Part shown: positions 43,851 through 53,450 of the stretch, piece after piece
How the letters are laid out: every line of letters starts with the position of its first letter
Position numbering within the stretch: position 1 is the stretch's first letter
Assembly: GCF_003461625.1 (NCBI RefSeq)
Contig: NZ_QTXL01000004.1
Coordinates: 248,313 to 312,312 of the forward strand
DNA length: 64,000 nt
Direction: 5' to 3'
DNA from: Clostridium sp. AF15-31
GTDB taxonomy: Bacteria; Bacillota; Clostridia; Lachnospirales; Lachnospiraceae
Program-made: the position numbers and the translations under genes
The notes under the pieces: generated by a model
What the model was told of the DNA's origin: nothing
What the model saw: only the letters and a program-made list of their open reading frames with translations
The model's database searches: none

Positions 43851-44564
43851 ATGAAACAAGGAGAACAGGAAGCGAAGGAGATTTTACAATTAAAAGGCTA
43901 TATATTTGACAATCAATATTATGATGATAATTCAAGTAAGAGTATGCCTGATCTAAAATTTCAAGGAGGAAATTATTTAGAAGTAACACATACGCAACAT
44001 AATAATAAAATAGCAAAATCTCCAACACAATTTGATAGATTATCTATTAGAGAGAAAACGGAGAAATTACAGGAAATGAGTGAAGCACAAATGCGTTTTA
44101 TTGCATTGGATTATGAAAGAAATATCGATGGTTCATTTACAGAAGAAGGAAAATGTCAATTCGATAAAGATAAACGACTTCTTGCGAAAAGTTTTAATTA
44201 CAAAGATGGGCAGCCCTCAGAATTTAAATCGGATATACCAGTGATAGAAGCTGATATAGATAATATTATTGCGGGAATAAGGGAAAAAGAGAAATTACAT
44301 CCTAAAGGGGATACGGACTTGTTTATATTTGTTTTAGATGATGAATTTGATTGTATGGAACATCTGTTAAAAACAAAAGGAAGAAACGGTGTTACGGATT
44401 ATTTTCTTAGGGTTATAGAGAAATCACCATTTGAAAAGGTGTTTATATGTGAATGGGATTTTGAGAATCAGTGCTATATAAAGCAGAACCCCAGATTGGT
44501 TTGCTATACAACCATAAAAGAACAAGAAGTAAGCTATATAGATATATGCAGTTATAAATTATAA
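43851..44564 (+). CDS. Unrecognised protein downstream of the CRISPR array
   Basis: A 237-residue soluble protein, charged and low in hydrophobic segments. The segment PDLKFQGGNYLEVTHTQ has an Asp followed by a Glu-x-Thr at a spacing that resembles a PD-(D/E)xK nuclease core with a changed last residue, but this is weak. AAAGGGGGAAA precedes the ATG, 37 bp after the last repeat. High AT content resembles the cas region. Could be a defence-associated gene; no function is assigned. Confidence 0.7.
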   Translation: MKQGEQEAKEILQLKGYIFDNQYYDDNSSKSMPDLKFQGGNYLEVTHTQHNNKIAKSPTQFDRLSIREKTEKLQEMSEAQMRFIALDYERNIDGSFTEEGKCQFDKDKRLLAKSFNYKDGQPSEFKSDIPVIEADIDNIIAGIREKEKLHPKGDTDLFIFVLDDEFDCMEHLLKTKGRNGVTDYFLRVIEKSPFEKVFICEWDFENQCYIKQNPRLVCYTTIKEQEVSYIDICSYKL

Positions 44565-44632
44565 GAGAATTTGATAAGGCCATATAGATACAAATGTAAC
44601 ACTGAGACCGAAAAGTGGCACATGTACATATC

Positions 44633-44696
44633 CTCCCCCACCACAGCCTTACTTACCACATCCCCTATATGCGATTCAGCTCCTGTGGCGGGGGAG
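44633..44696. terminator. Long stem-loop between convergent genes
   Basis: CTCCCCCACCACAG (44633-44646) pairs with CTGTGGCGGGGGAG (44683-44696) with one mismatch around a 36-nt loop. It lies between the unknown gene and the convergent PIN-like gene; likely a bidirectional terminator. Confidence 0.75.
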
Positions 44697-44725
44697 AACT
44701 TTGTTCTGGTTCTTTTTATTACATG

Positions 44726-45676
44726 CTAGAATGTCTTCTGCAGAAATTCTGCATGCGATTTATAGTAGCGATAGTATTCGGTACCCTTTTCCTGACCATA
44801 CTTGGTTACGAAGAGGTTGTGAATTTCCCGAAGGTTTGCTTTATGCGGGTATAGTTTTTTATAGAAATCATCAATGAGAGCAATACCGGCATTAGAGTAA
44901 ACAATCGATAAGAATTTACGGTATTTTGTTTTCTTTTGCCAGTTGACCTTTGGTATCTCGTAGGATGAACTCTTTACTATACCATAGATATAACTTCCTT
45001 TTTCCTGACCGTAGATTGATATAAGTATGTTGTGGATGGCGGATAGATTACTTTTCCCGACACAGGAAAGTAATGTATCGACCTGTTCCTTATCATACAG
45101 CGGCGTAGATACAGCTTCTGGAATAGCAGCCTGTTTATCAATCTTAGCAGAAACAGCAATTTTGACAGGATTCGCAGCGGGAGTGGCTTCTACGATCACG
45201 TCCGGCTTTGGATTTTCTGCCTTTATTACTGAATCATCAATACTTTCCGTTACTGCAGTAAAAGCTGGAATTGCAGGAAGCATTGGCTTTTGTATAGATA
45301 GTTCATTTGCCAGCGTGTGGAAAATGGAGGGAGCCTTGCGGCATACATGGTATCCGCGTTCCGTCCAGAAATGTACCACGCTGTCAAAACCTTTATCTTT
45401 TGAAACAATGATGAGGTTGTCGTCCGGATTTTTAACTGTATACGAACCAAGGTAGGTTACAAGTTGAAAATCTAAGGCATTATCAGTTCCGTTTTCACAG
45501 AGGATGAACTCAGGTTCAAAAGGGGACTGTTTCAATGCGACAACATTTGCATAGGACATATTAGGAGATTTATCGGTGTAGAATACAAGGATACAGTCAT
45601 CGTCATTCAGATAATCAAATAGTTGTATCCAGGAATCACCGACGTTCTCACTATCTACAAAAAATATATTTCTCAT
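44726..45676 (-). CDS. PIN/NYN-like domain protein with duplicated C-terminal unit
   Basis: A 316-residue protein. The first ~110 residues have acidic blocks spaced as in NYN/PIN ribonuclease-like domains: FFVDSENVGDSW, ENGTDNALDFQL and IIVSKDKGFDSVV. The C-terminal part holds two related ~50-residue units, each with a leucine-rich helix, IHN and YGQEKG followed by tyrosines and a lysine. A Pro/Ala/Val-rich linker joins them. Start 45676 follows GAGGTGATC. Function unknown; a single-stranded RNA nuclease is one possibility. Confidence 0.75.
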   Translation of the reverse strand: MRNIFFVDSENVGDSWIQLFDYLNDDDCILVFYTDKSPNMSYANVVALKQSPFEPEFILCENGTDNALDFQLVTYLGSYTVKNPDDNLIIVSKDKGFDSVVHFWTERGYHVCRKAPSIFHTLANELSIQKPMLPAIPAFTAVTESIDDSVIKAENPKPDVIVEATPAANPVKIAVSAKIDKQAAIPEAVSTPLYDKEQVDTLLSCVGKSNLSAIHNILISIYGQEKGSYIYGIVKSSSYEIPKVNWQKKTKYRKFLSIVYSNAGIALIDDFYKKLYPHKANLREIHNLFVTKYGQEKGTEYYRYYKSHAEFLQKTF

Positions 45677-45871
45677 GATCACCTCGTTTAACCAGAACAA
45701 AATAAGTATAGCATATAATTTTATCGAACTGAACAAGAAAATGTCGACATAAATGTCGGCAAAAAACAACACCTCCACCCCATAGTAGTTTCATATGCAA
45801 TACATTTCAGAAATTCTGTCTTGTATCATATAACCACCATGGAGCAGAGGTACTTTATATTATGCGCTTAT

Positions 45872-46963
45872 TTAATGGATCGCTTCTGAATTCATAACAG
45901 TCTTAGCGGTACCGGCATAAGGGTAAGCCCAGAGAAAACTGCTAATTTTACCATAAGTAACATCCATATTCAGTTCATAGGACTGTACATTTTTGAGATT
46001 CTTAATCTTTACATCTTGTGTAGCACGAACTTTGAGCCGGAGTGTTTCATTTGCCTTAAGAGTCAGGCTCTGGTTGCTTTTGTATTTCTTCCATGGGCCA
46101 TCACCTTTGCGATAGGAAATGATATCAACACCTGTTTCAATGGTCGAACCATCATCCAGTTCAATCGTCAGTACAGCATTGTCATATAATTTCAATGTGT
46201 CATTATAGGCTTTGCTGGTAATCTTATATACTGTTTCGTTATCAGCACATTTTACACTGTTGTCAAATTTGAACGTATATTTACCGCTTCGGTTTGTTGC
46301 AGATATCTGTTCGTAGTCTGTAAATGCACTGTAATATTTCTTCTTGCCGACTTTAAGATAAGTTCTGACCTTATAGCGGTATGTCTTGCCTGCTGTTACT
46401 GTCTTGTCTTTGTAGTTCAGACTGTCTACACTTTTCTTGACTGTGGCAATCTTCTTGTAGCCTACGATACCCATTTCTTTCCGGTAGATTTCATATCCGG
46501 TTGGAAGTATGCCGCCTGAACTGTATAATTTCAGCGTGATCGACTTTGTACTTCTTGGGGCTTCTGCAAACTGGTACTCGTCAAATGAACACACAGGGCC
46601 TGTATAGGCAGAAGCTGGGATACCGGTTTCGATAACTTTCTTTTTGTTTTTATAACCACGTATCATATAAGTATAACGTTTTTCCGGTTTCGCTTTTTTG
46701 TCGGTATAGCTTTTCTTCTTACCCGAAATGGTTGCGATCAGTTTGTATTTGCCTGCGTTCCAATCCTCATCCGCAACCGCTCGGTAGATCTTGTATTGTG
46801 TAACTCCTTTTTGTGCTCCCCATGACAATTTCACCGAGGTGATTGAGGTAGCGGTAGCTGTTACGTCAAGATAGTCACTGGCTTTTGCTGCCGGCATGCT
46901 TGTAAACATGAGCTCTCCGATCATAATAAACATGAGTATGAGACTGATAATCTTTTTGTTCAT
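45872..46963 (-). CDS. Secreted protein with fibronectin type III-like domains
   Basis: A 363-residue exported protein. A signal peptide (KKIISLILMFIMIGELMF then AAKAS) precedes two Fn3-like repeats, each with Ser/Thr-rich start, KIYR or EIYR, and YTDKKAKPEKRYTYMIRGY or YKDKTVTAGKTYRYKVRTY (both in part). Such domains are common in Firmicute surface proteins. Start at ATG 46963 has AAAGGAGT upstream; an earlier TTG is less likely. Binding partner unknown. Confidence 0.8.
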   Translation of the reverse strand: MNKKIISLILMFIMIGELMFTSMPAAKASDYLDVTATATSITSVKLSWGAQKGVTQYKIYRAVADEDWNAGKYKLIATISGKKKSYTDKKAKPEKRYTYMIRGYKNKKKVIETGIPASAYTGPVCSFDEYQFAEAPRSTKSITLKLYSSGGILPTGYEIYRKEMGIVGYKKIATVKKSVDSLNYKDKTVTAGKTYRYKVRTYLKVGKKKYYSAFTDYEQISATNRSGKYTFKFDNSVKCADNETVYKITSKAYNDTLKLYDNAVLTIELDDGSTIETGVDIISYRKGDGPWKKYKSNQSLTLKANETLRLKVRATQDVKIKNLKNVQSYELNMDVTYGKISSFLWAYPYAGTAKTVMNSEAIH

Positions 46964-47014
46964 AACCTTCAACTCCTTTCTTCGTCCGATATATACAGTT
47001 TATATTAGATGTAT

Positions 47015-47330
47015 TTTTATATTCTGCTTATGTCTTTGCTAACATACCTTATAAATGACACACTTCACTTTCTATTCGATACATATGTCTTTTTCGTAAA
47101 TACTCCTGTGCCAACTTACCTTCGGCTGAGCGGAGCACTTAGTGAAGACGAGCGTTAGCGCGAAGTCTGAGGTTAGTGCGTGCCATGTAAGTACACTTAG
47201 CGAAAACAAGCGTTAGCGTAGTTTGAGGTTAGTGTAGCTTACTCTAATGTACAATATGCATCTCATAACGAAAGCCTCGTGTATGTCATATTACAAGGTA
47301 TATTGCCATAGACACAAACAGAATATAAAA
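47015..47330. repeat. Large nested palindrome with internal duplication (family A, copy A3)
   Basis: Arms of about 50 bp: TTTTATATTCTG, ACATACCTT and ATGACA blocks pair with the mirrored end at 47319-47330 (CAGAATATAAAA). The left half of the core has GTAAATACTCCTGTGCCAAC as in A2 and A4 (inverse). The usual hairpin is replaced by two related units at about 47138-47184 and 47195-47239, each with CACTTAG, AGCGTTAGCG and TGAGGTTAGTG. Confidence 0.82.
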
Positions 47331-47671
47331 GATAAATGTTAATTCTATACCTGTATATACGGCTCCATAACCCTAAATTCCAACATATCATCAGATTGAT
47401 ATGTTTATATAAATTATACCATATACATATGCACATCCGGTACTGAAAAAGTATCGTCAAAATGACGAAAAAATCAGGGAAATAGGCGGCTTGCGGCTAT
47501 ATCTGGCAGATTATGCATTCTATCAAAATCTCCATTATAAAGTCCATTGACGACCTGCGATAGATAATCCAAAGAAGTAAGCCGAAAGTATTAATAAATA
47601 TCCCGTTACATATCAGCCTGCCTGAGATAAATGTTGAGATTGGATGATGGGTAGATGCGTTCAAATACAGT
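47331..47671. other. AT-rich intergenic stretch, nothing recognised
   Basis: Between elements A3 and A4. A 70-codon leftward frame (47497-47709) runs into A4 and has no ribosome binding site or recognised domain. Possibly decayed sequence. Confidence 0.5.
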
Positions 47672-47887
47672 CCTTGCTTATGGTGTTTGTATCGACCAAG
47701 GCATAGCATGATATGACATTAGCGAGGCTTTCGTAATAGAATGCATATTGTCAGTAAATACGAGTGCCTGTTTGAGCCGAAGGCGAGTTGGCACAGGAGT
47801 ATTTACGAATTAGACATATGCATTCTATAGAAAATGGAGCGAGTCATATGTGCTATGTCGGGGGCGATACAAACACCATAAGCAAGG
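47672..47887. repeat. Large nested palindrome, family A (copy A4)
   Basis: Arms CCTTGCTTATGGTGTTTGTA (from 47672) and its exact inverse ending at 47887. The core reads ATGACATTAGCGAGGCTTTC, GCATATTGTCAG, then a GTAAATAC/GTATTTAC hairpin containing the 35-bp stretch shared with A2 (47773-47807). It ends 13 bp before the lysR-type gene stop. Confidence 0.9.
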
Positions 47888-47900
47888 TTACGCTATCACA

Positions 47901-48809
47901 TCACCCCTCCATCAGCCGGATAAGCTCCTTTGCGGCATTTGACAGATAATGCCCGTTCATATAGCCGATGCCAAGTGTATAGCTGGCGCTTGGATAGTTA
48001 AGCTGGATCACATTGAGGTTGTCAGTCAGCTTCCGGTCAGACAGAAAATTGCCGGGATAAACCGTGCATCCATAGTGGTTGATACACAGATTATATAAGG
48101 TTTCCAGATTGTTGGATTCCACACCAACCTTGACAGCCATTTTTTCAGACTGGAAGATGCTGTTCATGGCACTCCGGATCGTATTGCCGGTTTTATTGAG
48201 AAGAAAATTGCAAGGTTCCAGAATCTGGATCCTTCCGGTGCTGATCAGGATGCTCTTGACGTGACTGAAGTCCGGTCCGAAACAATTTTTTAGATATTCA
48301 TCCGTAACCAGCAGGTACAGATGATCTTCCCCTAAGGTATAGTATGCAATATCATCGGCAAACGGAAGCTGTTCTAACATCAGGTCGATATCCCCCTTTA
48401 CCAACATGTTCTGCAGCTCGATCGAATTATCTTCGATAACCTGGATGTTGATATCCGGGTAGTCGGTCTGGAACTTCGTTAAGATCGTTGGAAGCAGGAG
48501 CGCACCCCGGTTATAGGAGATGCCAAGGCGGATCTGTCCCTTTCGTTCATCTGCGATATCCTGAAATTCATTCATCATTTCTGTTTCCGTCTGAACCAGA
48601 CGGTTCGCATAGTCCAGAAATCGTTCTCCGGCATAGGTAAGCTTCAGTGGTGTCGTTCGTTCAAATAATTTTGCACCCAGCGTCTGCTCGATCGTGCTGA
48701 TATGATTGCTGAGCGTCTGCTGTGTAATATAAAGATTATTGGCTGCTTTGGTAAAACTTTTTTGTTTTGCTACTTCTAAATAGTAATGTAATTGGGTAAA
48801 AGTAATCAT
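47901..48809 (-). CDS. LysR-family transcriptional regulator
   Basis: A 302-residue regulator. The N-terminal helix-turn-helix (LHYYLEVAKQKSFTKAANNLY and TQQTLSNHISTIEQTLGAKL, each in part) is followed by a periplasmic-binding-like effector domain. Start 48809 follows AAAAAGGAGCC. It is divergent to the peptide transporter operon, with about 200 bp between, and probably controls it. Confidence 0.92.
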   Translation of the reverse strand: MITFTQLHYYLEVAKQKSFTKAANNLYITQQTLSNHISTIEQTLGAKLFERTTPLKLTYAGERFLDYANRLVQTETEMMNEFQDIADERKGQIRLGISYNRGALLLPTILTKFQTDYPDINIQVIEDNSIELQNMLVKGDIDLMLEQLPFADDIAYYTLGEDHLYLLVTDEYLKNCFGPDFSHVKSILISTGRIQILEPCNFLLNKTGNTIRSAMNSIFQSEKMAVKVGVESNNLETLYNLCINHYGCTVYPGNFLSDRKLTDNLNVIQLNYPSASYTLGIGYMNGHYLSNAAKELIRLMEG

Positions 48810-48841
48810 TTTGGCTCCTTTTTTGCGTATAAACAGCAAAA

Positions 48842-48899
48842 ATGCTGTGATTTTATCAGAAAAACACTGTTTGCGCTGTGATTGATTATAGGATACTAT
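48842..48899 (+). promoter_or_regulatory. Promoter of the peptide transporter operon with possible LysR sites
   Basis: TTGCGC (48871-48876), 17 bp, TACTAT (48894-48899). GCTGTGATT occurs at about 48844 and 48875, one copy upstream of the -35 and one overlapping it, as expected for an activator/repressor site. Confidence 0.65.
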
Positions 48900-48938
48900 G
48901 TGTAAAAAGTAAATAACGAGACAACAAAAGCGAAAATT

Positions 48939-48977
48939 ACAAGGGTGTGATCAATGGTGATTATACCCTTGTTTTTT
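48939..48977 (+). terminator. Leader terminator-like hairpin before the peptide-binding protein gene
   Basis: ACAAGGGT pairs with ACCCTTGT with extra pairs inside, followed by T7, lying between the promoter and the start codon at 49008. It could attenuate the operon; no aptamer was recognised. Confidence 0.65.
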
Positions 48978-49007
48978 TATATTCTAACTAAAAAAGGAGC
49001 GATTCAT

Positions 49008-50573
49008 ATGAAGAAAAAACTGATTACAGCCGTAGTTACCTTCGCACTTGCACTTTCCTCGTTAACAGGATGTGGCGGTGCAGCAACAAGTGGAAACACA
49101 AGTACACAGACAACAGGAGATAGTTCAGTGATCACGATCGCGAGACCAATTGATTCATCTACATTGGATCCAATCATGACAGGTAATAATGAAGATATCT
49201 GGTTATTAAGTCTGATGTTACAGGGACTGACCAAGAGTAGTGCCGATGGAACAGAGATTGAGCCTTGTCTGGCAGAGACCTGGGATATCAGTGATGATAA
49301 TCTGACATATACCTTCCATATCAGAAAAGGTCTGAAGTTCTCAACAGGAGATCCTGTTACAAAAGATGACTGGGAGTACAGTTTGAATCGTTACCTGACT
49401 TCCGAAGAGAGCCCATGGAGAGGAATGGTATCCATGGTTGACAGTATAGAGGTTCCGGATGATACAACCGTTATCTTCCACCTGAATGCTGTATCACCTA
49501 CATTCCTTGCATCAACCGCATTGTTCAGTATGTCTGTTATGCCAAAGGCATATTGTGAAGAAGTTGGCGAAGATGGTATTGCATCAAAGCCGGTTGGTAC
49601 AGGTCCATATGCATTGGAGAGCTGGACAATCGGTGACAGTATGACATTTGTAAAGAATCAGTATTACTGGGATGCAGGAAAGCCTGAGACAGATAAGATC
49701 GTATTCAATGTTGTAGCTGATGATAATACAAGAGTTATGCAGCTTCAGTCAGGACAGGTTGATGCGATCACCTATGTACCAAATAACCGTGTAGACGAAT
49801 TAAAAGCAACAGATGGAATCGAAGTATTATCTTTTGATTCAACCGAATCCAGACATATTACATTGAACAACTCAGTAGAAGCTTTATCAGATGCAAGAGT
49901 TCGTATGGCACTCTTAAAGGCGACAGACAGAGAAGCCCTGATAAGTGCTGTATATTATGGAAATGCGGAATTATCCACAGGTCTGATCGGACCGGCACAG
50001 CCTTACTATGACAAAGATCTGACACCGGTTGCCTATGATCTGGAAGGCGCAAAAGAACTGTTAAAAGAAGCTGGCTATGAAAATGGATTTGAAGTAACGA
50101 TCGATATCCGTTCCGGTAATTCAAATGAATTACAGGAAGCAACCATGCTGAAGGAACAGTGGGCAAAAGCAGGTGTTACCTTAAATATTGAGGAGCTGGA
50201 TGGTTCTACTGTATCAGATGAATGGTATTCAATGGATTTTGAAATGATGTTTACATCACTTACAAGTGATACCGCTGATACAAACCAGTTTGCACAGGGT
50301 ATCTCGATCGCAGATTTAAAGGATTGCTACCATACATTATGGAGTGGTGAGAAACAGAAAGAAGCAGAAAAGCTTGCAACGGAAGCAGGAACAGAGATGG
50401 ATACAGCAAAACGTGCAGAAGAATATAATCAGTTACAGGAAATTTGTGCAGAGGAGAATCCAATCCTTCCACTCTATTACATTCCGTTTATGGTAGCAAC
50501 CAGAAGCAATGTCAAGAACTTTTCACAGACTCCGCTTGGATCATATAACTTTGATACATTAGTAAAAGAGTAA
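49008..50573 (+). CDS. ABC transporter peptide-binding lipoprotein
   Basis: Extracellular lipoprotein of 521 residues that captures peptides or related solutes. A lipoprotein signal ends with LTGCGG (cysteine near residue 20). The body matches the SBP_bac_5 family (STLDPIMTGNNEDIWLLSLM in part, FHIRKGLKFSTGDPVT, KPVGTGPYALE). Start 49008 has AAAAAGGAGC upstream; an earlier ATG at 48954 lies in the leader hairpin. Ligand not determined; downstream genes suggest glutamate-related peptides. Confidence 0.93.
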   Translation: MKKKLITAVVTFALALSSLTGCGGAATSGNTSTQTTGDSSVITIARPIDSSTLDPIMTGNNEDIWLLSLMLQGLTKSSADGTEIEPCLAETWDISDDNLTYTFHIRKGLKFSTGDPVTKDDWEYSLNRYLTSEESPWRGMVSMVDSIEVPDDTTVIFHLNAVSPTFLASTALFSMSVMPKAYCEEVGEDGIASKPVGTGPYALESWTIGDSMTFVKNQYYWDAGKPETDKIVFNVVADDNTRVMQLQSGQVDAITYVPNNRVDELKATDGIEVLSFDSTESRHITLNNSVEALSDARVRMALLKATDREALISAVYYGNAELSTGLIGPAQPYYDKDLTPVAYDLEGAKELLKEAGYENGFEVTIDIRSGNSNELQEATMLKEQWAKAGVTLNIEELDGSTVSDEWYSMDFEMMFTSLTSDTADTNQFAQGISIADLKDCYHTLWSGEKQKEAEKLATEAGTEMDTAKRAEEYNQLQEICAEENPILPLYYIPFMVATRSNVKNFSQTPLGSYNFDTLVKE

Positions 50574-50579
50574 ATAACA

Positions 50580-50612
50580 AAGGCGGTGGTGGAAGAAAAT
50601 GCCGCTGCCGCC
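50580..50612 (+). other. GC-rich hairpin between binding protein and permease genes
   Basis: GGCGGTGGTGG pairs imperfectly with CCGCTGCCGCC. No T-run. Probably an mRNA-stability element giving higher levels of the binding protein. Confidence 0.5.
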
Positions 50613-50634
50613 GAGATGAAATGAGGAATAAGAT

Positions 50635-51576
50635 ATGCAACAGTTCAGTTATATTTTAAAACGAATTTTACAGATGATACCGGTTCTGATCATTATTTCC
50701 TTCATCGTATTTGCAAGTATCCGCCTGATCCCTGGTGATCCGGCAACCCTGATGGCAGGTTCAGAAGCCACAGAAGAAAGTCTGAATGCCATGCGGGAGA
50801 AGATGGGATTAAACGAGCCGTTCATCATACAGTATTTCATTTTTCTGAAGCAGTTATTGCATCTTGATTTCGGTACATCCATTACATTTAATCAGACCGT
50901 ATGGGCATTGTTTACACAGAAGATCGGAGTAACTCTGATGCTTACCTGTGCAACTGCATTGATCGCTGTAGCGATCAGCTTCCCACTCGGATTTTTCTCA
51001 GGAAAATATGAGAATTCAATATTTGGAAAAACAGTAACTGCATTATCATTGGCTGTTTTATCTGTACCTGATTTCTGGCTTGGTATTTTATTGCTGCTTC
51101 GATTTGCATTAAAGACAAATATATTTCCGGTTGGTGGCTGGGGTGTTACGACCTTCGATCATATCCGGTCGGTATTTCTTCCGGCATGTACCGCGAGTGT
51201 TGCAACGATCTCGCTGTTGACCAGAAATATTCAGAGCAGTGTCGCAAATATAGTAAAGAAAGATTATGTAAACTTCGCATACAGTAAGGGACTGAAGCCT
51301 TCAATCATCAGTACCCGCTATGTAATGAAGAATGTAATGGTATCAACAGTAACCCTGTTGTTGATCCGGATTACAAATATGTTAAGTGGAAGCGTTGTTA
51401 TTGAGTCCGTATTTGCATTGCCGGGACTTGGATATCTGCTGTTACAGGCAGTATTAAAGAGAGATTATCCATTGGTACAGGGCCTGGTTATGTTATTTGC
51501 GATCATCGTCCTCGTGGTCAATCTTCTGACGGATATTTTGTATTCGTTCTTGGATCCGCGTGTGAAATTACAGTAG
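50635..51576 (+). CDS. Peptide ABC transporter permease (DppB/OppB family)
   Basis: A 313-residue membrane protein. Start YILKRILQMIPVLIIISFIV, RLIPGDPATLMAGSEAT and the permease loop are typical of the DppB family. It forms the channel with the next permease. Confidence 0.94.
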   Translation: MQQFSYILKRILQMIPVLIIISFIVFASIRLIPGDPATLMAGSEATEESLNAMREKMGLNEPFIIQYFIFLKQLLHLDFGTSITFNQTVWALFTQKIGVTLMLTCATALIAVAISFPLGFFSGKYENSIFGKTVTALSLAVLSVPDFWLGILLLLRFALKTNIFPVGGWGVTTFDHIRSVFLPACTASVATISLLTRNIQSSVANIVKKDYVNFAYSKGLKPSIISTRYVMKNVMVSTVTLLLIRITNMLSGSVVIESVFALPGLGYLLLQAVLKRDYPLVQGLVMLFAIIVLVVNLLTDILYSFLDPRVKLQ

Positions 51577-51591
51577 GCAGGAGGCGTTAAA

Positions 51592-52419
51592 ATGATGAAA
51601 TTAAAGAAACCAAAAACGGGAGACTGGCTTTTTAAACTGTCCGTGATTGCCTTGATTTTGATTGTTTTTATGGCTCTGTTTCCGGGACTGTTTACAAAAT
51701 ATGATCCAAATACGCAGGATATGACAGCACTTATGACGAAGCCTTGTGCAGCCCATCCGTTTGGAACAGATAACTATGGCCGGGATATTTTTGCAAGAGT
51801 ATTATACGGCGCAAGGATCGACCTTCTGATCGGACTTCTGGCGATGCTGGTTCCGTTTATCATCGGTAGTTTGGTCGGTCTGATATCCGCTTATTATGGC
51901 AAGATTGTAGATGCGATCATCATGAGGATCCTTGATGTTGTAACAGCATTCCCGTTTATCGTACTGATGATCCTGATCGTTACGATCCTTGGTGCAAGCA
52001 TGAAGAATCTGTTTATTGCAATCTGGCTTGTTGGCTGGCGTGAATATGCAAAGCTTGTACGAAGCGAAGTTTTAGTCGAGAAGAATTCAGAATATGTTCA
52101 GGCGGCGAAGATCCTTGGATTTTCTGATCGGCGGATCATGATCCGGCACATCCTGCCAAATGTCATTGGATCCGCATTTGTATATGGTATTTCCGATATC
52201 ATGCTCTGTATGCTGATGGCAGCTTCCATGAGTTTCTTAGGCTTAGGTGTTCAGCCACCAACGCCTGAATGGGGTTCCATGATATCTGAAGGAAGAGCTT
52301 ATATCACATCCGCATGGTGGACTGCTACATTCCCGGGTCTGGCGTTGGCAGTTGTAGGTATTGCGATCAGTCTGTTTGGTAACGGACTGGCAAAGAAAAT
52401 GGGTGTGAAGGATCGCTAG
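51592..52419 (+). CDS. Peptide ABC transporter permease (DppC/OppC family)
   Basis: A 275-residue permease. HPFGTDNYGRDIFARVLYGAR and SFLGLGVQPPTPEWGSMI (in part) are DppC signatures. Follows DppB by 15 bp with AGGAGG. Confidence 0.94.
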   Translation: MMKLKKPKTGDWLFKLSVIALILIVFMALFPGLFTKYDPNTQDMTALMTKPCAAHPFGTDNYGRDIFARVLYGARIDLLIGLLAMLVPFIIGSLVGLISAYYGKIVDAIIMRILDVVTAFPFIVLMILIVTILGASMKNLFIAIWLVGWREYAKLVRSEVLVEKNSEYVQAAKILGFSDRRIMIRHILPNVIGSAFVYGISDIMLCMLMAASMSFLGLGVQPPTPEWGSMISEGRAYITSAWWTATFPGLALAVVGIAISLFGNGLAKKMGVKDR

Positions 52420-52430
52420 GAGGAATAGAT

Positions 52431-53450
52431 ATGGGAAATGAATTACTGAAAGTCGAACATTTGCAGACGATATTTAAGAAAGACGGCAAAGTAGTAAATG
52501 CAGTAGGTGATGTCAGCTTTACTGTAAATGAAGGAGAAGTCTTCGGACTGATCGGTGAAAGTGGCTGTGGTAAGAGTGTGACCTGTCGTTCCCTGATCGG
52601 ACTGATCCAGCCGCCCGGAAAGATCATAAATGGAAGTATCATGTATAAAGGGCATGAGCTTGTAGGACTTGGAAAAAGAAAATGGACAACGGTTCGCGGA
52701 CATGAGATCGGAATGATCTTTCAGGAACCAATGGCTACACTGAACCCGATCGTAAAGATCCGTACTCAGCTTACAGAGTCAATGAAAGATAAGGGTATGA
52801 CGAAGAAACAGAAAGAAGAACGGGGAATCGAACTGCTTCGTATGGTTGGAATTTCTTCCCCTGAAACTCGAATGGACTGTTATCCGCATGAGTTCAGTGG
52901 TGGTATGAGACAGCGTGCGATGATCGCAATTGCTCTTGCAGCAAATCCACATCTTCTGTTAGCCGATGAACCGACGACTGCTCTTGATGTTACGATACAG
53001 GATCAGATCATCAAACTGATGATGAAACTTCGGAAAGAATTAAACATGAGCATGATATTAGTTACACATGACATGGGCGTTGCAGCACAGATGTGTGACC
53101 GGATCGCAGTTATGTATGCAGGCTATATTATGGAGCAGGCAGACATTGGGGAAATTTTCTCCAAGCCGCGGCATCCATATACCTATGGTCTGATGTCTTC
53201 TCTACCAAACAGCGAGAAAAAGGGAGAGAAACTGAATTCGATCAAAGGAGCACCGCCTAACCTCTATGATATGCCGAGTGGATGTCCGTTCCATCCAAGA
53301 TGCAGTTATTGTGAAGAAATCTGTAAAAAGAAATTCCCTGAAATGCAGGAAGTATCACCGGGACATTTTTCCAGATGTCATTTCATTGACAAGATGAAGG
53401 ATGTAGAAGGTGTGATCGAGAAAGCGAAAGGAGGAAGCGGACATGAGTAA
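52431..53450 (+). CDS. Peptide ABC transporter ATPase (DppD/OppD family)
   Basis: A 339-residue ATPase with Walker A GESGCGKSVT, signature EFSGGMRQRAM, Walker B LLADEPTTAL and the C-terminal oligopeptide-transporter domain with CPFHPRCSYCEEIC. Overlaps the next gene by 8 bp. Confidence 0.95.
   Translation: MGNELLKVEHLQTIFKKDGKVVNAVGDVSFTVNEGEVFGLIGESGCGKSVTCRSLIGLIQPPGKIINGSIMYKGHELVGLGKRKWTTVRGHEIGMIFQEPMATLNPIVKIRTQLTESMKDKGMTKKQKEERGIELLRMVGISSPETRMDCYPHEFSGGMRQRAMIAIALAANPHLLLADEPTTALDVTIQDQIIKLMMKLRKELNMSMILVTHDMGVAAQMCDRIAVMYAGYIMEQADIGEIFSKPRHPYTYGLMSSLPNSEKKGEKLNSIKGAPPNLYDMPSGCPFHPRCSYCEEICKKKFPEMQEVSPGHFSRCHFIDKMKDVEGVIEKAKGGSGHE

Noticed and set aside
44615..44854. A 79-codon rightward frame
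   Set aside because: It crosses the terminator-like stem and overlaps the end of the convergent PIN-like gene.
47497..47709. A 70-codon leftward frame with a hydrophobic stretch
   Set aside because: No ribosome binding site or family match, and its start lies in palindrome A4. A decayed gene is possible but not supported.
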